NCBI RefSeq assembly: GCF_900104695.1
Contig: NZ_FNSW01000002.1
Coordinates: forward strand, 310,001-374,000
DNA from: Paenibacillus sp. GP183
GTDB lineage: Bacteria; Bacillota; Bacilli; Paenibacillales; NBRC-103111
Length of the DNA: 64,000 nucleotides
Direction of reading: 5' to 3'
The notes under the pieces are model-generated. The model was not told where the DNA came from. It was given only the letters and a program-made list of their open reading frames with translations, and did not search any database. Shown here piece after piece: positions 17,527-26,706 of this stretch. The position numbers and the translations under genes are program-made. Positions within the stretch are counted from its first letter, which is position 1; every line of letters starts with the position of its first letter.

Positions 17527-19228
17527 AGAAAACCAAAAATCAAAAATGAATGAATTAAGCAACGAAGAGTTTAAACAGCTCGTTCAAATTATGACTACCG
17601 AGCATGAATCAATCCGTTCAAAGGAATTTTGCCGCTACATCTTTATGGAATTATGTTCTGAAAAGAAAACCGATGCCTTTATACGAGAATTGAGCAAAAC
17701 GCCGGAACATCCGCTGGTAAAATATGCATTAAGTATCATTGAAAATAATCTTAGCGATAACAGTAAAGCGTATGGATCTCTTATAAAGAGTAGAATACCG
17801 GGTGTTTATGCCTATCTTGTTTATAAAAAAAACACTTTCAAAGATTACCCGGTTGTTGTTTTTAAACATCCAAGCTTCTTTTATGGTCAATTACTCATTC
17901 CCTCGGCAGAAGTCCTACCCTTTGTTAAATTTCTAGCTGGAAATGAAAATACTCGAAATAAGCTCGCTTCTCTTATTAAAAGAACCAATATAGCTGAAGA
18001 TAAGCCGGATTTTGATTCTGCCCTCCAAGAAGCTCGAAACCGCTGGCTTGAGTTGTATGGCGATGTATTCTATTCTCATCAGAAACTTAATAAGGCTGAA
18101 CCTTACAAGGTGAAGGAAGAGGAAATATCGGAAGTACATGTTGGAAAAACCATTCAACAAGCACGCATAAAGCCGCATTTTATTAAGAGGTTATTAAAAT
18201 TTCCTCTCAAGCAACCGAATAGTAATGCACATCCTGAAATTAATAGAAGTTATTCTTTGGACACTCAGTTTCTGCTTGCTGACGAGGATCAAAAAGTGAA
18301 TATCATCCAATCCAATACTCTAAAGGCAGATCATTTTTTGTCCTTATGGCTGCTAATCTCAGAAAACGTGGAATGCTTTCTTTCAGTAAGTGATCGCATT
18401 ATCTACGTACATGAAGCCTTTGGTACACGTTCGAGGCTGGCATTTATTCAGAAAGGTATTCAATTGATGCAGGAGTTTTCGCTAAAACCAGACCTTTTTG
18501 CTGAACTCATCATGCGCTTTAACCTTTACAATGTCTATTTCTCATGTTTATCCGAGTTGAAAGATGAAAATATACATAGATTCATTATTCAACAGTTAAC
18601 CAAAGATGGCGATGTAGAGCAAGTGGCTGAAGGTCTGTTTACACTCGCCATTTCAAATCGGGATGAACTTGCTCAAACAGCCGTAAGATTACTATTAGAA
18701 TGGATAGAAAATAACAGAATCGCACGCAGGGTACTGGAGCCGCGTATTCGCTCCCATGCGACGAGTCGAATCATTTCTACGCTTATTAGCAGAGTCACGG
18801 AGCTGTCTTTAGCCAATGAGGACTTGTTTGCCCGCGTACAAGAACAAGAGAGGCAAATACGAAATCAAAAAGTCTACACGGTACAAGAGTTCGGCGAGGC
18901 GCTAAAGGACATTGTTCGCATGTTAGAAACAAAGTCGGCAGAGCTCATTGCATATCAGGAAGAACAGCATTTTCTTATCCCAATGGTTCAAATCCTGCGA
19001 AAACAACTCGCCACAATCGGCCTCTTTTCTGTAGAAGAGTTCTCACATTTGGGACATGTAGTTGAGGCACAGAAAGGAATTCATCTCAAAGATGGTGCAA
19101 GAAACGAGCCATTCATGTTAAAGACCTTGGGCATGCGGGCGAAAGAAATAAGCGGTTCCGATTTTATTTTGGATTATCCAAGAGTAGAATCCGTTATTTG
19201 CAAAGAAGAAGGGGATCTAGATGACTAG
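17504..19228 (+). CDS. Unknown 574-aa protein preceding the Hsp70-like gene; possible nucleotide-exchange partner
   Basis: It starts at GTG 17504 with a GGGGGG tract 6 nt upstream, overlapping the previous gene by 23 bp and the Hsp70-like gene by 8 bp. The N-terminal 400 residues have no recognised domain. From about 440 there is a coiled-coil-like stretch (NEDLFARVQEQERQIRNQ) followed by LRKQLATIGLFSVEEFSHLG. The arrangement of a coiled coil before a small beta-like tail recalls GrpE nucleotide-exchange factors, and its position directly before an Hsp70 ATPase fits. The similarity is weak and I may be over-reading it. Confidence 0.55.
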   Translation: MDPATIFEENQKSKMNELSNEEFKQLVQIMTTEHESIRSKEFCRYIFMELCSEKKTDAFIRELSKTPEHPLVKYALSIIENNLSDNSKAYGSLIKSRIPGVYAYLVYKKNTFKDYPVVVFKHPSFFYGQLLIPSAEVLPFVKFLAGNENTRNKLASLIKRTNIAEDKPDFDSALQEARNRWLELYGDVFYSHQKLNKAEPYKVKEEEISEVHVGKTIQQARIKPHFIKRLLKFPLKQPNSNAHPEINRSYSLDTQFLLADEDQKVNIIQSNTLKADHFLSLWLLISENVECFLSVSDRIIYVHEAFGTRSRLAFIQKGIQLMQEFSLKPDLFAELIMRFNLYNVYFSCLSELKDENIHRFIIQQLTKDGDVEQVAEGLFTLAISNRDELAQTAVRLLLEWIENNRIARRVLEPRIRSHATSRIISTLISRVTELSLANEDLFARVQEQERQIRNQKVYTVQEFGEALKDIVRMLETKSAELIAYQEEQHFLIPMVQILRKQLATIGLFSVEEFSHLGHVVEAQKGIHLKDGARNEPFMLKTLGMRAKEISGSDFILDYPRVESVICKEEGDLDD

Positions 19229-20771
19229 GACAGCGTATGGAATTGACTTTGGTACAACTAACTGCTCTATAGCCTTAATGCGTACAGACGCTTTCAGTGG
19301 CGGCAGGTATACACCGCAATGCTTCATTATTTCGCCTAACGGTACACCGCGTGAAGTCATGTCATCCGAGATATCATTTGATACCGCGGGTAGTGTAGTG
19401 TCGATTGGCCGCCGGGCTCGTATGGATGTTGCCTCCGGCGCCGCGGACAAACTCGTTGATAATGTAAAATGGCTTCTCCACAACGATGATTTCCGTCTTC
19501 GTTTTGGCAGAAACAAAGAATACACATCTATAGATTTGGCTGCAATGATGTTTGATCGTATTAGTCAACAAATTAATGCCGTCCCTCACAATAAACCAAA
19601 TGGGATTGTAGTTGGAGTACCAGTAGGTTTTAGTGACCATGAAAAAGAAAGGCTTTTAGAAGCAATTATTAAGTCCACCATTGCTGAAGGGATGAAAAAG
19701 AGCGACATCCGTTTTTTATCTGAACCCATTTCAGCAGCACTCGATTATGGACTGGAGCTGGAATCAAATCAAAAAGTTTTGGTTTTTGACTTCGGTGGCG
19801 GGACGTTAGATATTACCTTAATTAATATGTCTGTCTTAGAAGGTGAAGTACTTGCAAAAGAAGGTGGTCATATTGGCGGACGCCGGTTAACAACCCGCTT
19901 GTTAACAAACCTGTTTATCCCTCGTTATGGTTATGAAAAACTGGCACGGGAACTCAACCTGCCAAAAACGCAACCCGAAGATGAAATATTGCTGCAATGT
20001 TTATTTGAATCGGGAGAAGGTGTTGAGCTCTTTGAAAACTTAGATCGTTGTAAAATTGAACTCTCCAACGAGAGTACGTCAACACTGTTCCTCTCACGCG
20101 ATCGTTTAAATGTAAACATGACAATTACGCGAAGCGATTTCGAAGAGGCCATTGCAGAAGAATTGAGAGAAGCGCATGATCTCGTCATATCCAGCTTAAG
20201 GGAAGTCAGCAGCAAGTCAGTGGATATGGTTGTCATGTCGGGCGGATCCTCCTATATACCTGCCTTTCGGATCATGCTGCAAGGGATCTTTGGCAAAGAT
20301 AAAGTGAAACTCTCTACCGATGCACTCACAAGTGTAGCAAGAGGACTCGCCATTACGGGGTTTACGTCTAATGATGGCCTTTCTGCTGGAATAGACGACA
20401 TTGTGGACGTGCCCTATGGCATCTGGGATGGCCAAAATCAAGAAATAGCAGTCATTATCGATAAAGGAGTAAAGATTTCTGCTACTGAAATTGAAGAAGC
20501 CAGAGTAGATGGGATCTACGAGACATTTCGCTTAGTTGATACCTCATCACCGTTTATGAAACTTCGTATTTTTCAAAAGGATGAGCAAATTGGCATTGTC
20601 GAAGTTCCCATTGTGCCAAACGGCATGGACAATCATTTTAAAGTATTCTTCCAGGTTGATAAAGATAAAGGTTGGCTGCAAATCCGTGTGTACGATGTAA
20701 GTAACAGAAAGTGGCTTACGATACCTTTTGGAAAAGATAAAATTCGAATTCGAGAGAATTGGGAAGAATAA
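19221..20771 (+). CDS. Hsp70/DnaK-like ATPase of the helicase cluster
   Basis: 516 aa. All hallmarks of the Hsp70 actin-type nucleotide-binding domain are visible: YGIDFGTTNCSIAL (phosphate 1), SEPISAALDYGLEL (connect 1), VLVFDFGGGTLDITL (phosphate 2) and VVMSGGSSYIPAF (adenosine). After about residue 385 there is a short beta-rich tail of about 130 residues in place of the full substrate-binding domain. The helical lid of DnaK (610 aa) is missing, so it is a specialised rather than housekeeping chaperone. The ATG overlaps the upstream stop by 8 bp. No DnaJ gene is nearby. It presumably uses ATP to remodel a partner encoded in the same operon, such as one of the helicases or the GEVT-repeat protein. 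Confidence 0.85.
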   Translation: MTRTAYGIDFGTTNCSIALMRTDAFSGGRYTPQCFIISPNGTPREVMSSEISFDTAGSVVSIGRRARMDVASGAADKLVDNVKWLLHNDDFRLRFGRNKEYTSIDLAAMMFDRISQQINAVPHNKPNGIVVGVPVGFSDHEKERLLEAIIKSTIAEGMKKSDIRFLSEPISAALDYGLELESNQKVLVFDFGGGTLDITLINMSVLEGEVLAKEGGHIGGRRLTTRLLTNLFIPRYGYEKLARELNLPKTQPEDEILLQCLFESGEGVELFENLDRCKIELSNESTSTLFLSRDRLNVNMTITRSDFEEAIAEELREAHDLVISSLREVSSKSVDMVVMSGGSSYIPAFRIMLQGIFGKDKVKLSTDALTSVARGLAITGFTSNDGLSAGIDDIVDVPYGIWDGQNQEIAVIIDKGVKISATEIEEARVDGIYETFRLVDTSSPFMKLRIFQKDEQIGIVEVPIVPNGMDNHFKVFFQVDKDKGWLQIRVYDVSNRKWLTIPFGKDKIRIRENWEE

Positions 20772-20783
20772 GGGGGAACCTCT

Positions 20784-21188
20784 GTGAAACGGTACGATAT
20801 TCGGAGTACACCACAAGATTACAAAGTTGGAGAGTCATATATCTTTTTAAGTACCGACACAACCGGCAATGTCCAAAAGCGATTAGGAAAAATAATTGGG
20901 ACCGGGGTAACATTTGACGCGGTATCTTATATTGAGGTGGCTCTCGGCAATGCAACAAAAAAGTACGCTATCACAAATCTCAATCGAACGCTCTACAGTG
21001 ATTTTTATAATAAAATGGATACCATTCCTGACCCAAGCGTTTTAGGTGAAGTAACCATCGTTCGTAAGCCAGCTGCATCAGTAGGTAACGGAGAAGTAAC
21101 AAAGGTAAACGGTTTGCCGGGAGATGTAACAAAAGTTGGATTTAAAAAAGCGTCGAATATAGGAGAAGTTACGCGGGTTAAAAAGTAA
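20784..21188 (+). CDS. Small protein with four GEVT-type repeats in its tail
   Basis: 134 aa, GTG 20784 with AGGGGGA upstream, 12 bp after the Hsp70-like gene. Residues 1-80 look like a compact beta-rich domain (VGESYIFLSTDTTGNVQKRL, GTGVTFDAVSYIEVALG). From about residue 88 a flexible tail carries GEVTIV, GEVTKV, GDVTKV and GEVTRV, spaced 8-16 residues apart. Such short linear repeats suggest several identical docking peptides for one partner, perhaps the Hsp70-like protein. Last gene of the cluster; a hairpin terminator follows. No known family recognised. Confidence 0.6.
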   Translation: MKRYDIRSTPQDYKVGESYIFLSTDTTGNVQKRLGKIIGTGVTFDAVSYIEVALGNATKKYAITNLNRTLYSDFYNKMDTIPDPSVLGEVTIVRKPAASVGNGEVTKVNGLPGDVTKVGFKKASNIGEVTRVKK

Positions 21189-21272
21189 TGCATTAGCAAT
21201 AGAAGAGGGTATAAGTGGTATTTTTATAATGTCCAGTTTGCCGCAGTCTACGTAGGGCTAAGGAATGTGTTT

Positions 21273-21311
21273 TCCGGCAGTGATTTCATACGCTGCCGGA
21301 TGTGCTTTTAT
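21273..21311 (+). terminator. Hairpin between the Hsp70 cluster and mcrBC
   Basis: TCCGGCAG (21273-21280) pairs with CTGCCGGA (21293-21300), followed by TGTGCTTTTA. The T-run is weak, so read-through into mcrB is possible. Confidence 0.55.
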
Positions 21312-21329
21312 ATGAATTGGGGGAAAAAT

Positions 21330-22949
21330 ATGGAGAATTTGATCAGCCCTATCATAAGCCTGATCGATGAAGTAAAAATCGATCCTGGATCAAATGGAAA
21401 CATAAGAAAAAGTTTAGCCGATTTAAGACTGTATCTATTAGCTATAAAAAAAGAAGGAGATCTATTTAAATTTTTAACACAATATATTAGCAAAATGAGC
21501 GACACGAGACGGGAAATCCAGACTCTAATGAAGTCGCGTGGAATTAAGCCACTTGATCAGGTCTTCCGTGAATTATTGCCGAAAATCCAAGATTCTGAAG
21601 AGTTCTTAACGTTAGCAGACTTTCAATTTGGCGAGTACTATAGTCCCTTTGAAATAGCACTATTCAGCGAATTTTATAACATACAGAATGGAATATATCC
21701 GATAAAAAAAGATATCAACGATGAAAGAGCTATTTTCATTAAGGCTACTTTAGAAGATGGTATGTATTCAAATAAATGGATTATAGAAGGCGTAGAGATG
21801 AAATACTTCGCCAAACAAACTGGTGAAAGCTTTAATCACATTTCTAATCAAGCGATTATTGAATCTAGAATAAATGGGCAGCCAATTTATCTGTTTGTAA
21901 AAGATAGTACGGTAATTGGCTCGAATAAAGATTTGAAGTTAATAGGTAAGTTTGAGTTTGTTGATGAGAATTGGGAAGGAACGAAAAAGTGGTTTAAGCT
22001 ACGTAAGGCAGATCAAAATTCAATTTCAATTTCAGTTACTGAGAAAATAAATATGAAACAATTGATCCAGCCATATTCCATTGAAGATGCACTCCAAGAT
22101 TCGTTTCTAGAAAGACATGAGCTTGAATCCATGCTGGAGGTATTAAAATATAAACGAAATCTTATTCTTCAGGGACCTCCTGGTGTTGGAAAAACGTATT
22201 TAGCTAAAAAATTAGGTTTTGCTTGCATTGAAGAGAAAGATGATGAAAGGTTGGAAATGATTCAGTTCCATCAGTCTTATTCCTATGAGGATTTTATAAG
22301 AGGTTATAGGCCATCAAAATCCGGTCAATTTGAATTGAATGACGGTATCTTTTACACCTTTTGTAAAAATGCGGAGAATACTAATAACGATAAAAAATTT
22401 GTCTTTATTATTGATGAAATAAACAGAGGGAACTTAAGTAAAATATTCGGAGAATTGATGCTGTTAATTGAGAAAGGAAAGAGAGGAAAGGATAACGCAA
22501 TTCATTTAACTTACAGGAACGAAAATGAACCTCACTTTTATGTTCCGGATAATATTTATATAATCGGAACTATGAATACGGCTGACCGCTCCCTGTCAAT
22601 TGTTGATTTTGCTTTGAGGAGAAGGTTTGCATTTATTTCGTTAGAATCTAAAATTTCAAGTATGCGATTTAAACAATTTCTGTTGGATAAACTTGCTCCG
22701 AAATATCTAGCGGATCAAATTGTGAACCGAATAAAAGAATTAAATGAAACAATATTACGAGATAAAACTCTTGGAAGAGGATATGAAATCGGTCATAGCT
22801 ATTTCTGTCCCTCGGAACATGACGAAGTCAATGAAACTTGGTACGAGCATGTAGTAAAAAATGAAATAAAACCTCTCCTTGAGGAGTACTGGTATGACCA
22901 GCCGGACCGGGTTGAAGACGAAGTAAACAAACTGATTCGTAGAGAATAA
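21330..22949 (+). CDS. mcrB: McrB-type AAA+ GTPase subunit of a type IV restriction system
   Basis: 539 aa from ATG 21330 (GGGGG 8 nt upstream; the frame is open 21 codons further). An N-terminal region of about 250 residues, presumably the DNA-recognition part, has no named domain that I can identify. The AAA+ core follows: Walker A GPPGVGKT (about 281), Walker B FIIDEINRGNLSKIFGE, the McrB signature GTMNTADRSLSIVDFALRRR. McrB hexamers hydrolyse GTP and drive DNA translocation towards the McrC nuclease on modified foreign DNA. McrC follows after 4 bp. The core motifs are intact. Confidence 0.9.
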   Translation: MENLISPIISLIDEVKIDPGSNGNIRKSLADLRLYLLAIKKEGDLFKFLTQYISKMSDTRREIQTLMKSRGIKPLDQVFRELLPKIQDSEEFLTLADFQFGEYYSPFEIALFSEFYNIQNGIYPIKKDINDERAIFIKATLEDGMYSNKWIIEGVEMKYFAKQTGESFNHISNQAIIESRINGQPIYLFVKDSTVIGSNKDLKLIGKFEFVDENWEGTKKWFKLRKADQNSISISVTEKINMKQLIQPYSIEDALQDSFLERHELESMLEVLKYKRNLILQGPPGVGKTYLAKKLGFACIEEKDDERLEMIQFHQSYSYEDFIRGYRPSKSGQFELNDGIFYTFCKNAENTNNDKKFVFIIDEINRGNLSKIFGELMLLIEKGKRGKDNAIHLTYRNENEPHFYVPDNIYIIGTMNTADRSLSIVDFALRRRFAFISLESKISSMRFKQFLLDKLAPKYLADQIVNRIKELNETILRDKTLGRGYEIGHSYFCPSEHDEVNETWYEHVVKNEIKPLLEEYWYDQPDRVEDEVNKLIRRE

Positions 22950-22953
22950 AACT

Positions 22954-23986
22954 ATGAAAATACCTGTCCAGAATGTATACTACTTGTTAAGTTACGCTTA
23001 TAACCGATTAACTGAGAAAAGTTTAGTAGAAATTCACGCTTCTAGCGATATATCCACTATCAACTTTCTAGTGAGATTACTATGTGGCGCACTTGACGAA
23101 CTTTTTAGAAGTGGATTAGACCGCTCCTATATATCGGTTTCTGATGAGATCCGAACCATACGAGGGAAAGTTAATGTTTCCGAGTCCATTAAAAACCTCT
23201 CCTTTTATCAGGCATTCGCGGTGTACGTATGATGAACTTAACTGCAATAACACACATAATCAAATTATTAAATCAACCATATCGTATATCTTGAAAACTG
23301 AAGGAATTGAGCGGCAACTTAGAGAGAATCTCTTTATTGCATACCGTAAGTTTTCATTTGCGAATCAAATCGTACTTTCAGTTGATACTTTTAGGCGAGT
23401 CTCGCTTAATCGAAATAATCGAGTATATTACTTTATACTTAGTATCAGTGAAATTATTTACCGAAATCTACTTCCAGAGGAGTCTTTGGGCACATACCGG
23501 TTTAAAGATTTTACACAAGATGAGCGAGAAATGAGCGTTTTATTCGAGAACTTTGTTCGAAATTTTTATAGACAAGAACAAAATATTTACAAAGTAAAAC
23601 GCGAAAATATAAACTGGCCATTTGAATCACTGGATGACAAATCAGCTGGCTATTTACCGCAAATGCAGACCGATATTTCTTTGATAGGGTCCACGAGGAA
23701 AATCATTATTGATACAAAATACTATAAAGAAACGTTCCGAAAAAACTATGGAAAAGAAACAATCCACTCATCCCATCTGTATCAAATGTTTTCCTATATG
23801 AGTCATGTTGAAATTACACAAGACCAAAATCTCGAGGGAATCCTACTATATCCGTCCATAAAAGAAAATGTAAAGCTTTCGTACATGTTTAATGGCTGCA
23901 GGTTCAGTGTTCGATCAATCAATTTGTATCAGGACTGGAAACAAATTCATAAGGATTTAATTGAGCTAATAGAGTGTGAATCCTAG
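22954..23986 (+). pseudogene. mcrC: McrC-type nuclease subunit, frameshifted
   Basis: Two overlapping frames make one McrC. Residues 1-88 are read in one frame (IPVQNVYYLLSYAYNRL, the usual McrC start). After base about 23220 the match continues in another (CTYDELNCNNTHNQIIKSTI). The first frame then stops at TGA 23230-23232. The C-terminal part holds the PD-(D/E)XK site: Asp in QTDISL and Asp-x-Lys in IIIDTKYY. A one-base change near GCGGTGTACG separates the halves. Either the gene is inactivated, which would leave McrB without its nuclease, or the base is a sequence error. A downstream restart alone would lack the McrB-binding N-terminus. Confidence 0.8.
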
Positions 23987-24013
23987 TATGCAGTAATGTT
24001 CAGAGAATCAAGG

Positions 24014-24043
24014 AAAACCCTTGGAATGTTATCAAGGGTTTTT
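24014..24043 (+). terminator. Terminator after mcrC
   Basis: AAAACCCTTG (24014-24023) and CAAGGGTTTTT (24033-24043) form a clean stem followed by T residues, 28 bp after the stop codon. Confidence 0.85.
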
Positions 24044-24821
24044 ACCTTTTTATAGTTCAAAACGTTCTACCGGAGACTATTTAAGGATACCAATAAACTA
24101 TACCGTCCTCTGAAAGACCGATTTGCGCCTTATTAGAGTAGGTATAACATTTGTGATAACTTAAGGTAATAATTGAACTTTTAATCTTTACAGTATGGGG
24201 GTGAGTGATCACATGTCCCATAACAATTAAGTGATTATTCGCTCATTTATACCTTCTTTCCTCGATTAATCTTTGAGCAGATTGCTTCATATTTGCCAAT
24301 TTGCATCAAATTAAACTAAGGTTAATAACTATTGCGTATTCCGGTGTGAAACAAGCCCCCAAAGTTCTCTGGTCGGTGCTTTGTCGATATTGCCACGCGG
24401 GTGGTAAGATTTGAAGGTTGGATTTTGGCATCAAGGACTTTTGCCAGGGCTGAATTATGTAGGGGAGCCTTATAAAGCAGGGGATACGACTGTTGAAGAG
24501 ACAGGATGGATTGCGAGAGCTTTGATTGGGCGGATTAAAAAATTGCTATAACGCTATCCTTTTTGGGGAGGATGGATGGAAATAGCAAGAGAATTCAATA
24601 ATTAACCGAGTTGATCGGTTGTATGAAGACACAGCAAATGAACATCTAACATGGCGGCAGGCTGAACTTCTTAATAGAGCCATTTTGGCATCAATTCACC
24701 GCGATTAACGAAGAGCCAAAAATAAACTAGTTCTCATTTTATACTAAAAGTGCTACATTAATTATAATTCTACTACAATTAAGGACAGAATTTAATGACT
24801 TAAAAAGGGTGTAATAGATAA
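24044..24821 (+). other. Intergenic stretch with decayed coding fragments
   Basis: No intact gene in 778 bp. Two short plus-strand pieces look like gene ends: one reading GLNYVGEPYKAGDTTVEETG and ending at TAA near 24551, and one ending RQAELLNRAILASIHRD near 24708, with a GGGGAGG and ATG at 24575-24587 possibly marking its former start. I do not recognise either. The last 100 bp carry the promoter region of the next gene. Confidence 0.4.
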
Positions 24822-25532
24822 ATGAATAATTTTAATTCTGAGGATCAATTGGTGAATTTTTTTGCTGAATTGTTGCTTAATAGGAATAATTTTAATCGAA
24901 AAAGTAAAATTATTATGCGAGAAGTGGATTGTTGGCAAGGCAGAGCAGATATTGTAGAAGCTGCTGTTGAAAATATTCGACCGTGTTTTACTGAGCATCA
25001 ATTGCAACTAATGAGCCATTATACGTGTTCGTACTTAATATCATTGCTTCACCATAATTCAGTTAGGACAAGAGAGTATTTGCACAATAATTCAGGAGTA
25101 TCCATTAAAACAACTGATAAATGGATACAGGAACTGCGATTGGCGAATATATTCACTGAATTGTCTACAGATCGCTTTGTACTGGGTACAAGTTTTCTAT
25201 TGCCAGACATTTACTTTGTGGCGTATGAGGTAAAGTTGCATAATTGGAAAAGGGCCCTATATCAAGCGATTCAGTACAAGGGGTTTTCAAATGAATCGTA
25301 TGTTGTCATGCCCCAAAATAATATATCACCCGCCATTAACAATATTGAGGCCTTTAAAGCGAACAACATTGGCCTTATTGAGGTGAATAATGGCGGGACT
25401 TATAGAGTGAAATTGAAGCCGCGAAGTTCGCGGCCACGAAGTAAATCCTATAATATTGTAGGAAAGGGAATGGCAATTAGAACATTTTGTAGTGAAACTA
25501 TTACACAGAAACATCTTGACGAAATTCAGTAA
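24822..25532 (+). CDS. wHTH-containing PD-(D/E)XK-like protein
   Basis: 236 aa. After an N-terminal helix, GRADIVEA supplies a candidate catalytic Asp43. A central helix-turn-helix follows (TREYLHNNSGVSIKTTDKWI, about 83-102). Then YEVKLHNWKRALYQAIQY gives Glu136-x-Lys138, followed by SYVVMP and NIGLIEVN strands. This D...ExK spacing interrupted by a winged helix is seen in several restriction-endonuclease-fold proteins that combine DNA recognition with cleavage. The 3' end overlaps the convergent unknown gene by 32 bp, so the two are physically tied to each other. No family name is certain. Activity as a DNA nuclease is inferred from the motif. Confidence 0.6.
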   Translation: MNNFNSEDQLVNFFAELLLNRNNFNRKSKIIMREVDCWQGRADIVEAAVENIRPCFTEHQLQLMSHYTCSYLISLLHHNSVRTREYLHNNSGVSIKTTDKWIQELRLANIFTELSTDRFVLGTSFLLPDIYFVAYEVKLHNWKRALYQAIQYKGFSNESYVVMPQNNISPAINNIEAFKANNIGLIEVNNGGTYRVKLKPRSSRPRSKSYNIVGKGMAIRTFCSETITQKHLDEIQ

Positions 25533-26703
25533 GTGCGGAATTCCATACATCTAAATGATTGCCATTTGATTTTGGATCGAGTTGTATATGCGCTGCATTC
25601 AAGATTGCGTATAATCCTGATGCATATGATATAGCACCTTGTAATGAGTCCAATCTTTCTGAGATATCTGCGCAGTTATTAAACAAGTTCTGTGCTTTAA
25701 TTTCCAAACAAGACCAATGATGTAATGTGCTCGTAGTATCGTCCCATCCATCGAGTGGGTTATGCCTTATTAGAGCATCATAGCGCGTTCCAGATAAAAA
25801 GTCGTCGTATTGACCTCTTAGCCGTGATTGTAAAATTGAGTCTAACTCCGACGTTAGAATCGAATTCAGAAGTGGACCCGAAGAATAACGTGGACGAGGA
25901 CGCCTTCCACCAGCATTAATTGGAGAAATTCTATCTAATGTAAAGCGTCTCAATCCCTGTGACCAGCCTGTCGCTATTTTACTGGCACCTACTGAGAGGT
26001 AAAGTATTCCTAAGAAATCAGAAAAACCCAAAAACATTTTGAAGCCATTTATTTCAGTTAAAGAATAGATGAAAGATAGAATATTAGCTAGCTTTGTAGA
26101 ATCATCAAAGGACTGATGGTATCCCCCAGGATTTCTGCAGATTATCATATATATTCCGTCTGCCTGGATCATGCTAAGCTCATCTAAGAAATCCTCCATT
26201 AATCTCTTATCGGAAAATGCGTTTTCATGAATCGCCAATGATAGTAATAATGGTTTTTGATAACCTTTTTCTTCTTTAATATCAACCGCTTCTTGAGCAA
26301 AATTTAACATTATCTGTGCTTCTCTTGAACTAAATGAATTGATGTGAATTGAAGGGGCTGTTAAGTAGTTTACATTAATTCCATTTTGGTACGATAAAGT
26401 ATCAAATATAAAGCCGCGTGTATTTTTGGAGCCCCGAAAAGAGCTAGGACCGTGATATCCAGGGTAATACGGATATTCACTTAAGTTACCATCTTTTGAA
26501 TTTTGAAAGGTCACATAGTAGAATTGGGGGTCCAGTATAACATCAGCACCATGATTGGAAGCTGTAAGTTGTGTAATGTAATCTTGTAACTTCTCCATTT
26601 TCTCATCTCTTGGACTTAAAATAGCCCCACTGAGACTATTATCGGCTAATCCTCTCTCAATTTTATCCGATTTACCCCAGCCATGTTGAGCAAGTATATA
26701 CAT
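25501..26703 (-). CDS. Unknown 400-aa protein between a kinase and a nuclease-like gene
   Basis: Starts MYILAQHGWG, 3 bp after the kinase stop, with GAGGAG upstream inside the kinase gene. Alternating strand/helix segments (GADVILDPQFYYVTF, KPLLLSLAIHENAF, GIYMIICR, FKMFLGFSDFLGILYLSVGA) suggest a TIM-barrel-like layout. A conserved-looking stretch GWSQGLRRFTLD and GGRRPRPRYSSGPLL follow. I do not recognise a family, and a glycosidase- or transglycosylase-like enzyme is only a guess. The tight coupling with a Hanks-type kinase on one side and the 32-bp overlap with the wHTH nuclease-like gene on the other suggest a three-gene system. Confidence 0.65.
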   Translation of the reverse strand: MYILAQHGWGKSDKIERGLADNSLSGAILSPRDEKMEKLQDYITQLTASNHGADVILDPQFYYVTFQNSKDGNLSEYPYYPGYHGPSSFRGSKNTRGFIFDTLSYQNGINVNYLTAPSIHINSFSSREAQIMLNFAQEAVDIKEEKGYQKPLLLSLAIHENAFSDKRLMEDFLDELSMIQADGIYMIICRNPGGYHQSFDDSTKLANILSFIYSLTEINGFKMFLGFSDFLGILYLSVGASKIATGWSQGLRRFTLDRISPINAGGRRPRPRYSSGPLLNSILTSELDSILQSRLRGQYDDFLSGTRYDALIRHNPLDGWDDTTSTLHHWSCLEIKAQNLFNNCADISERLDSLQGAISYASGLYAILNAAHIQLDPKSNGNHLDVWNSALTEFRQDVSV

Positions 26704-26706
26704 TTT

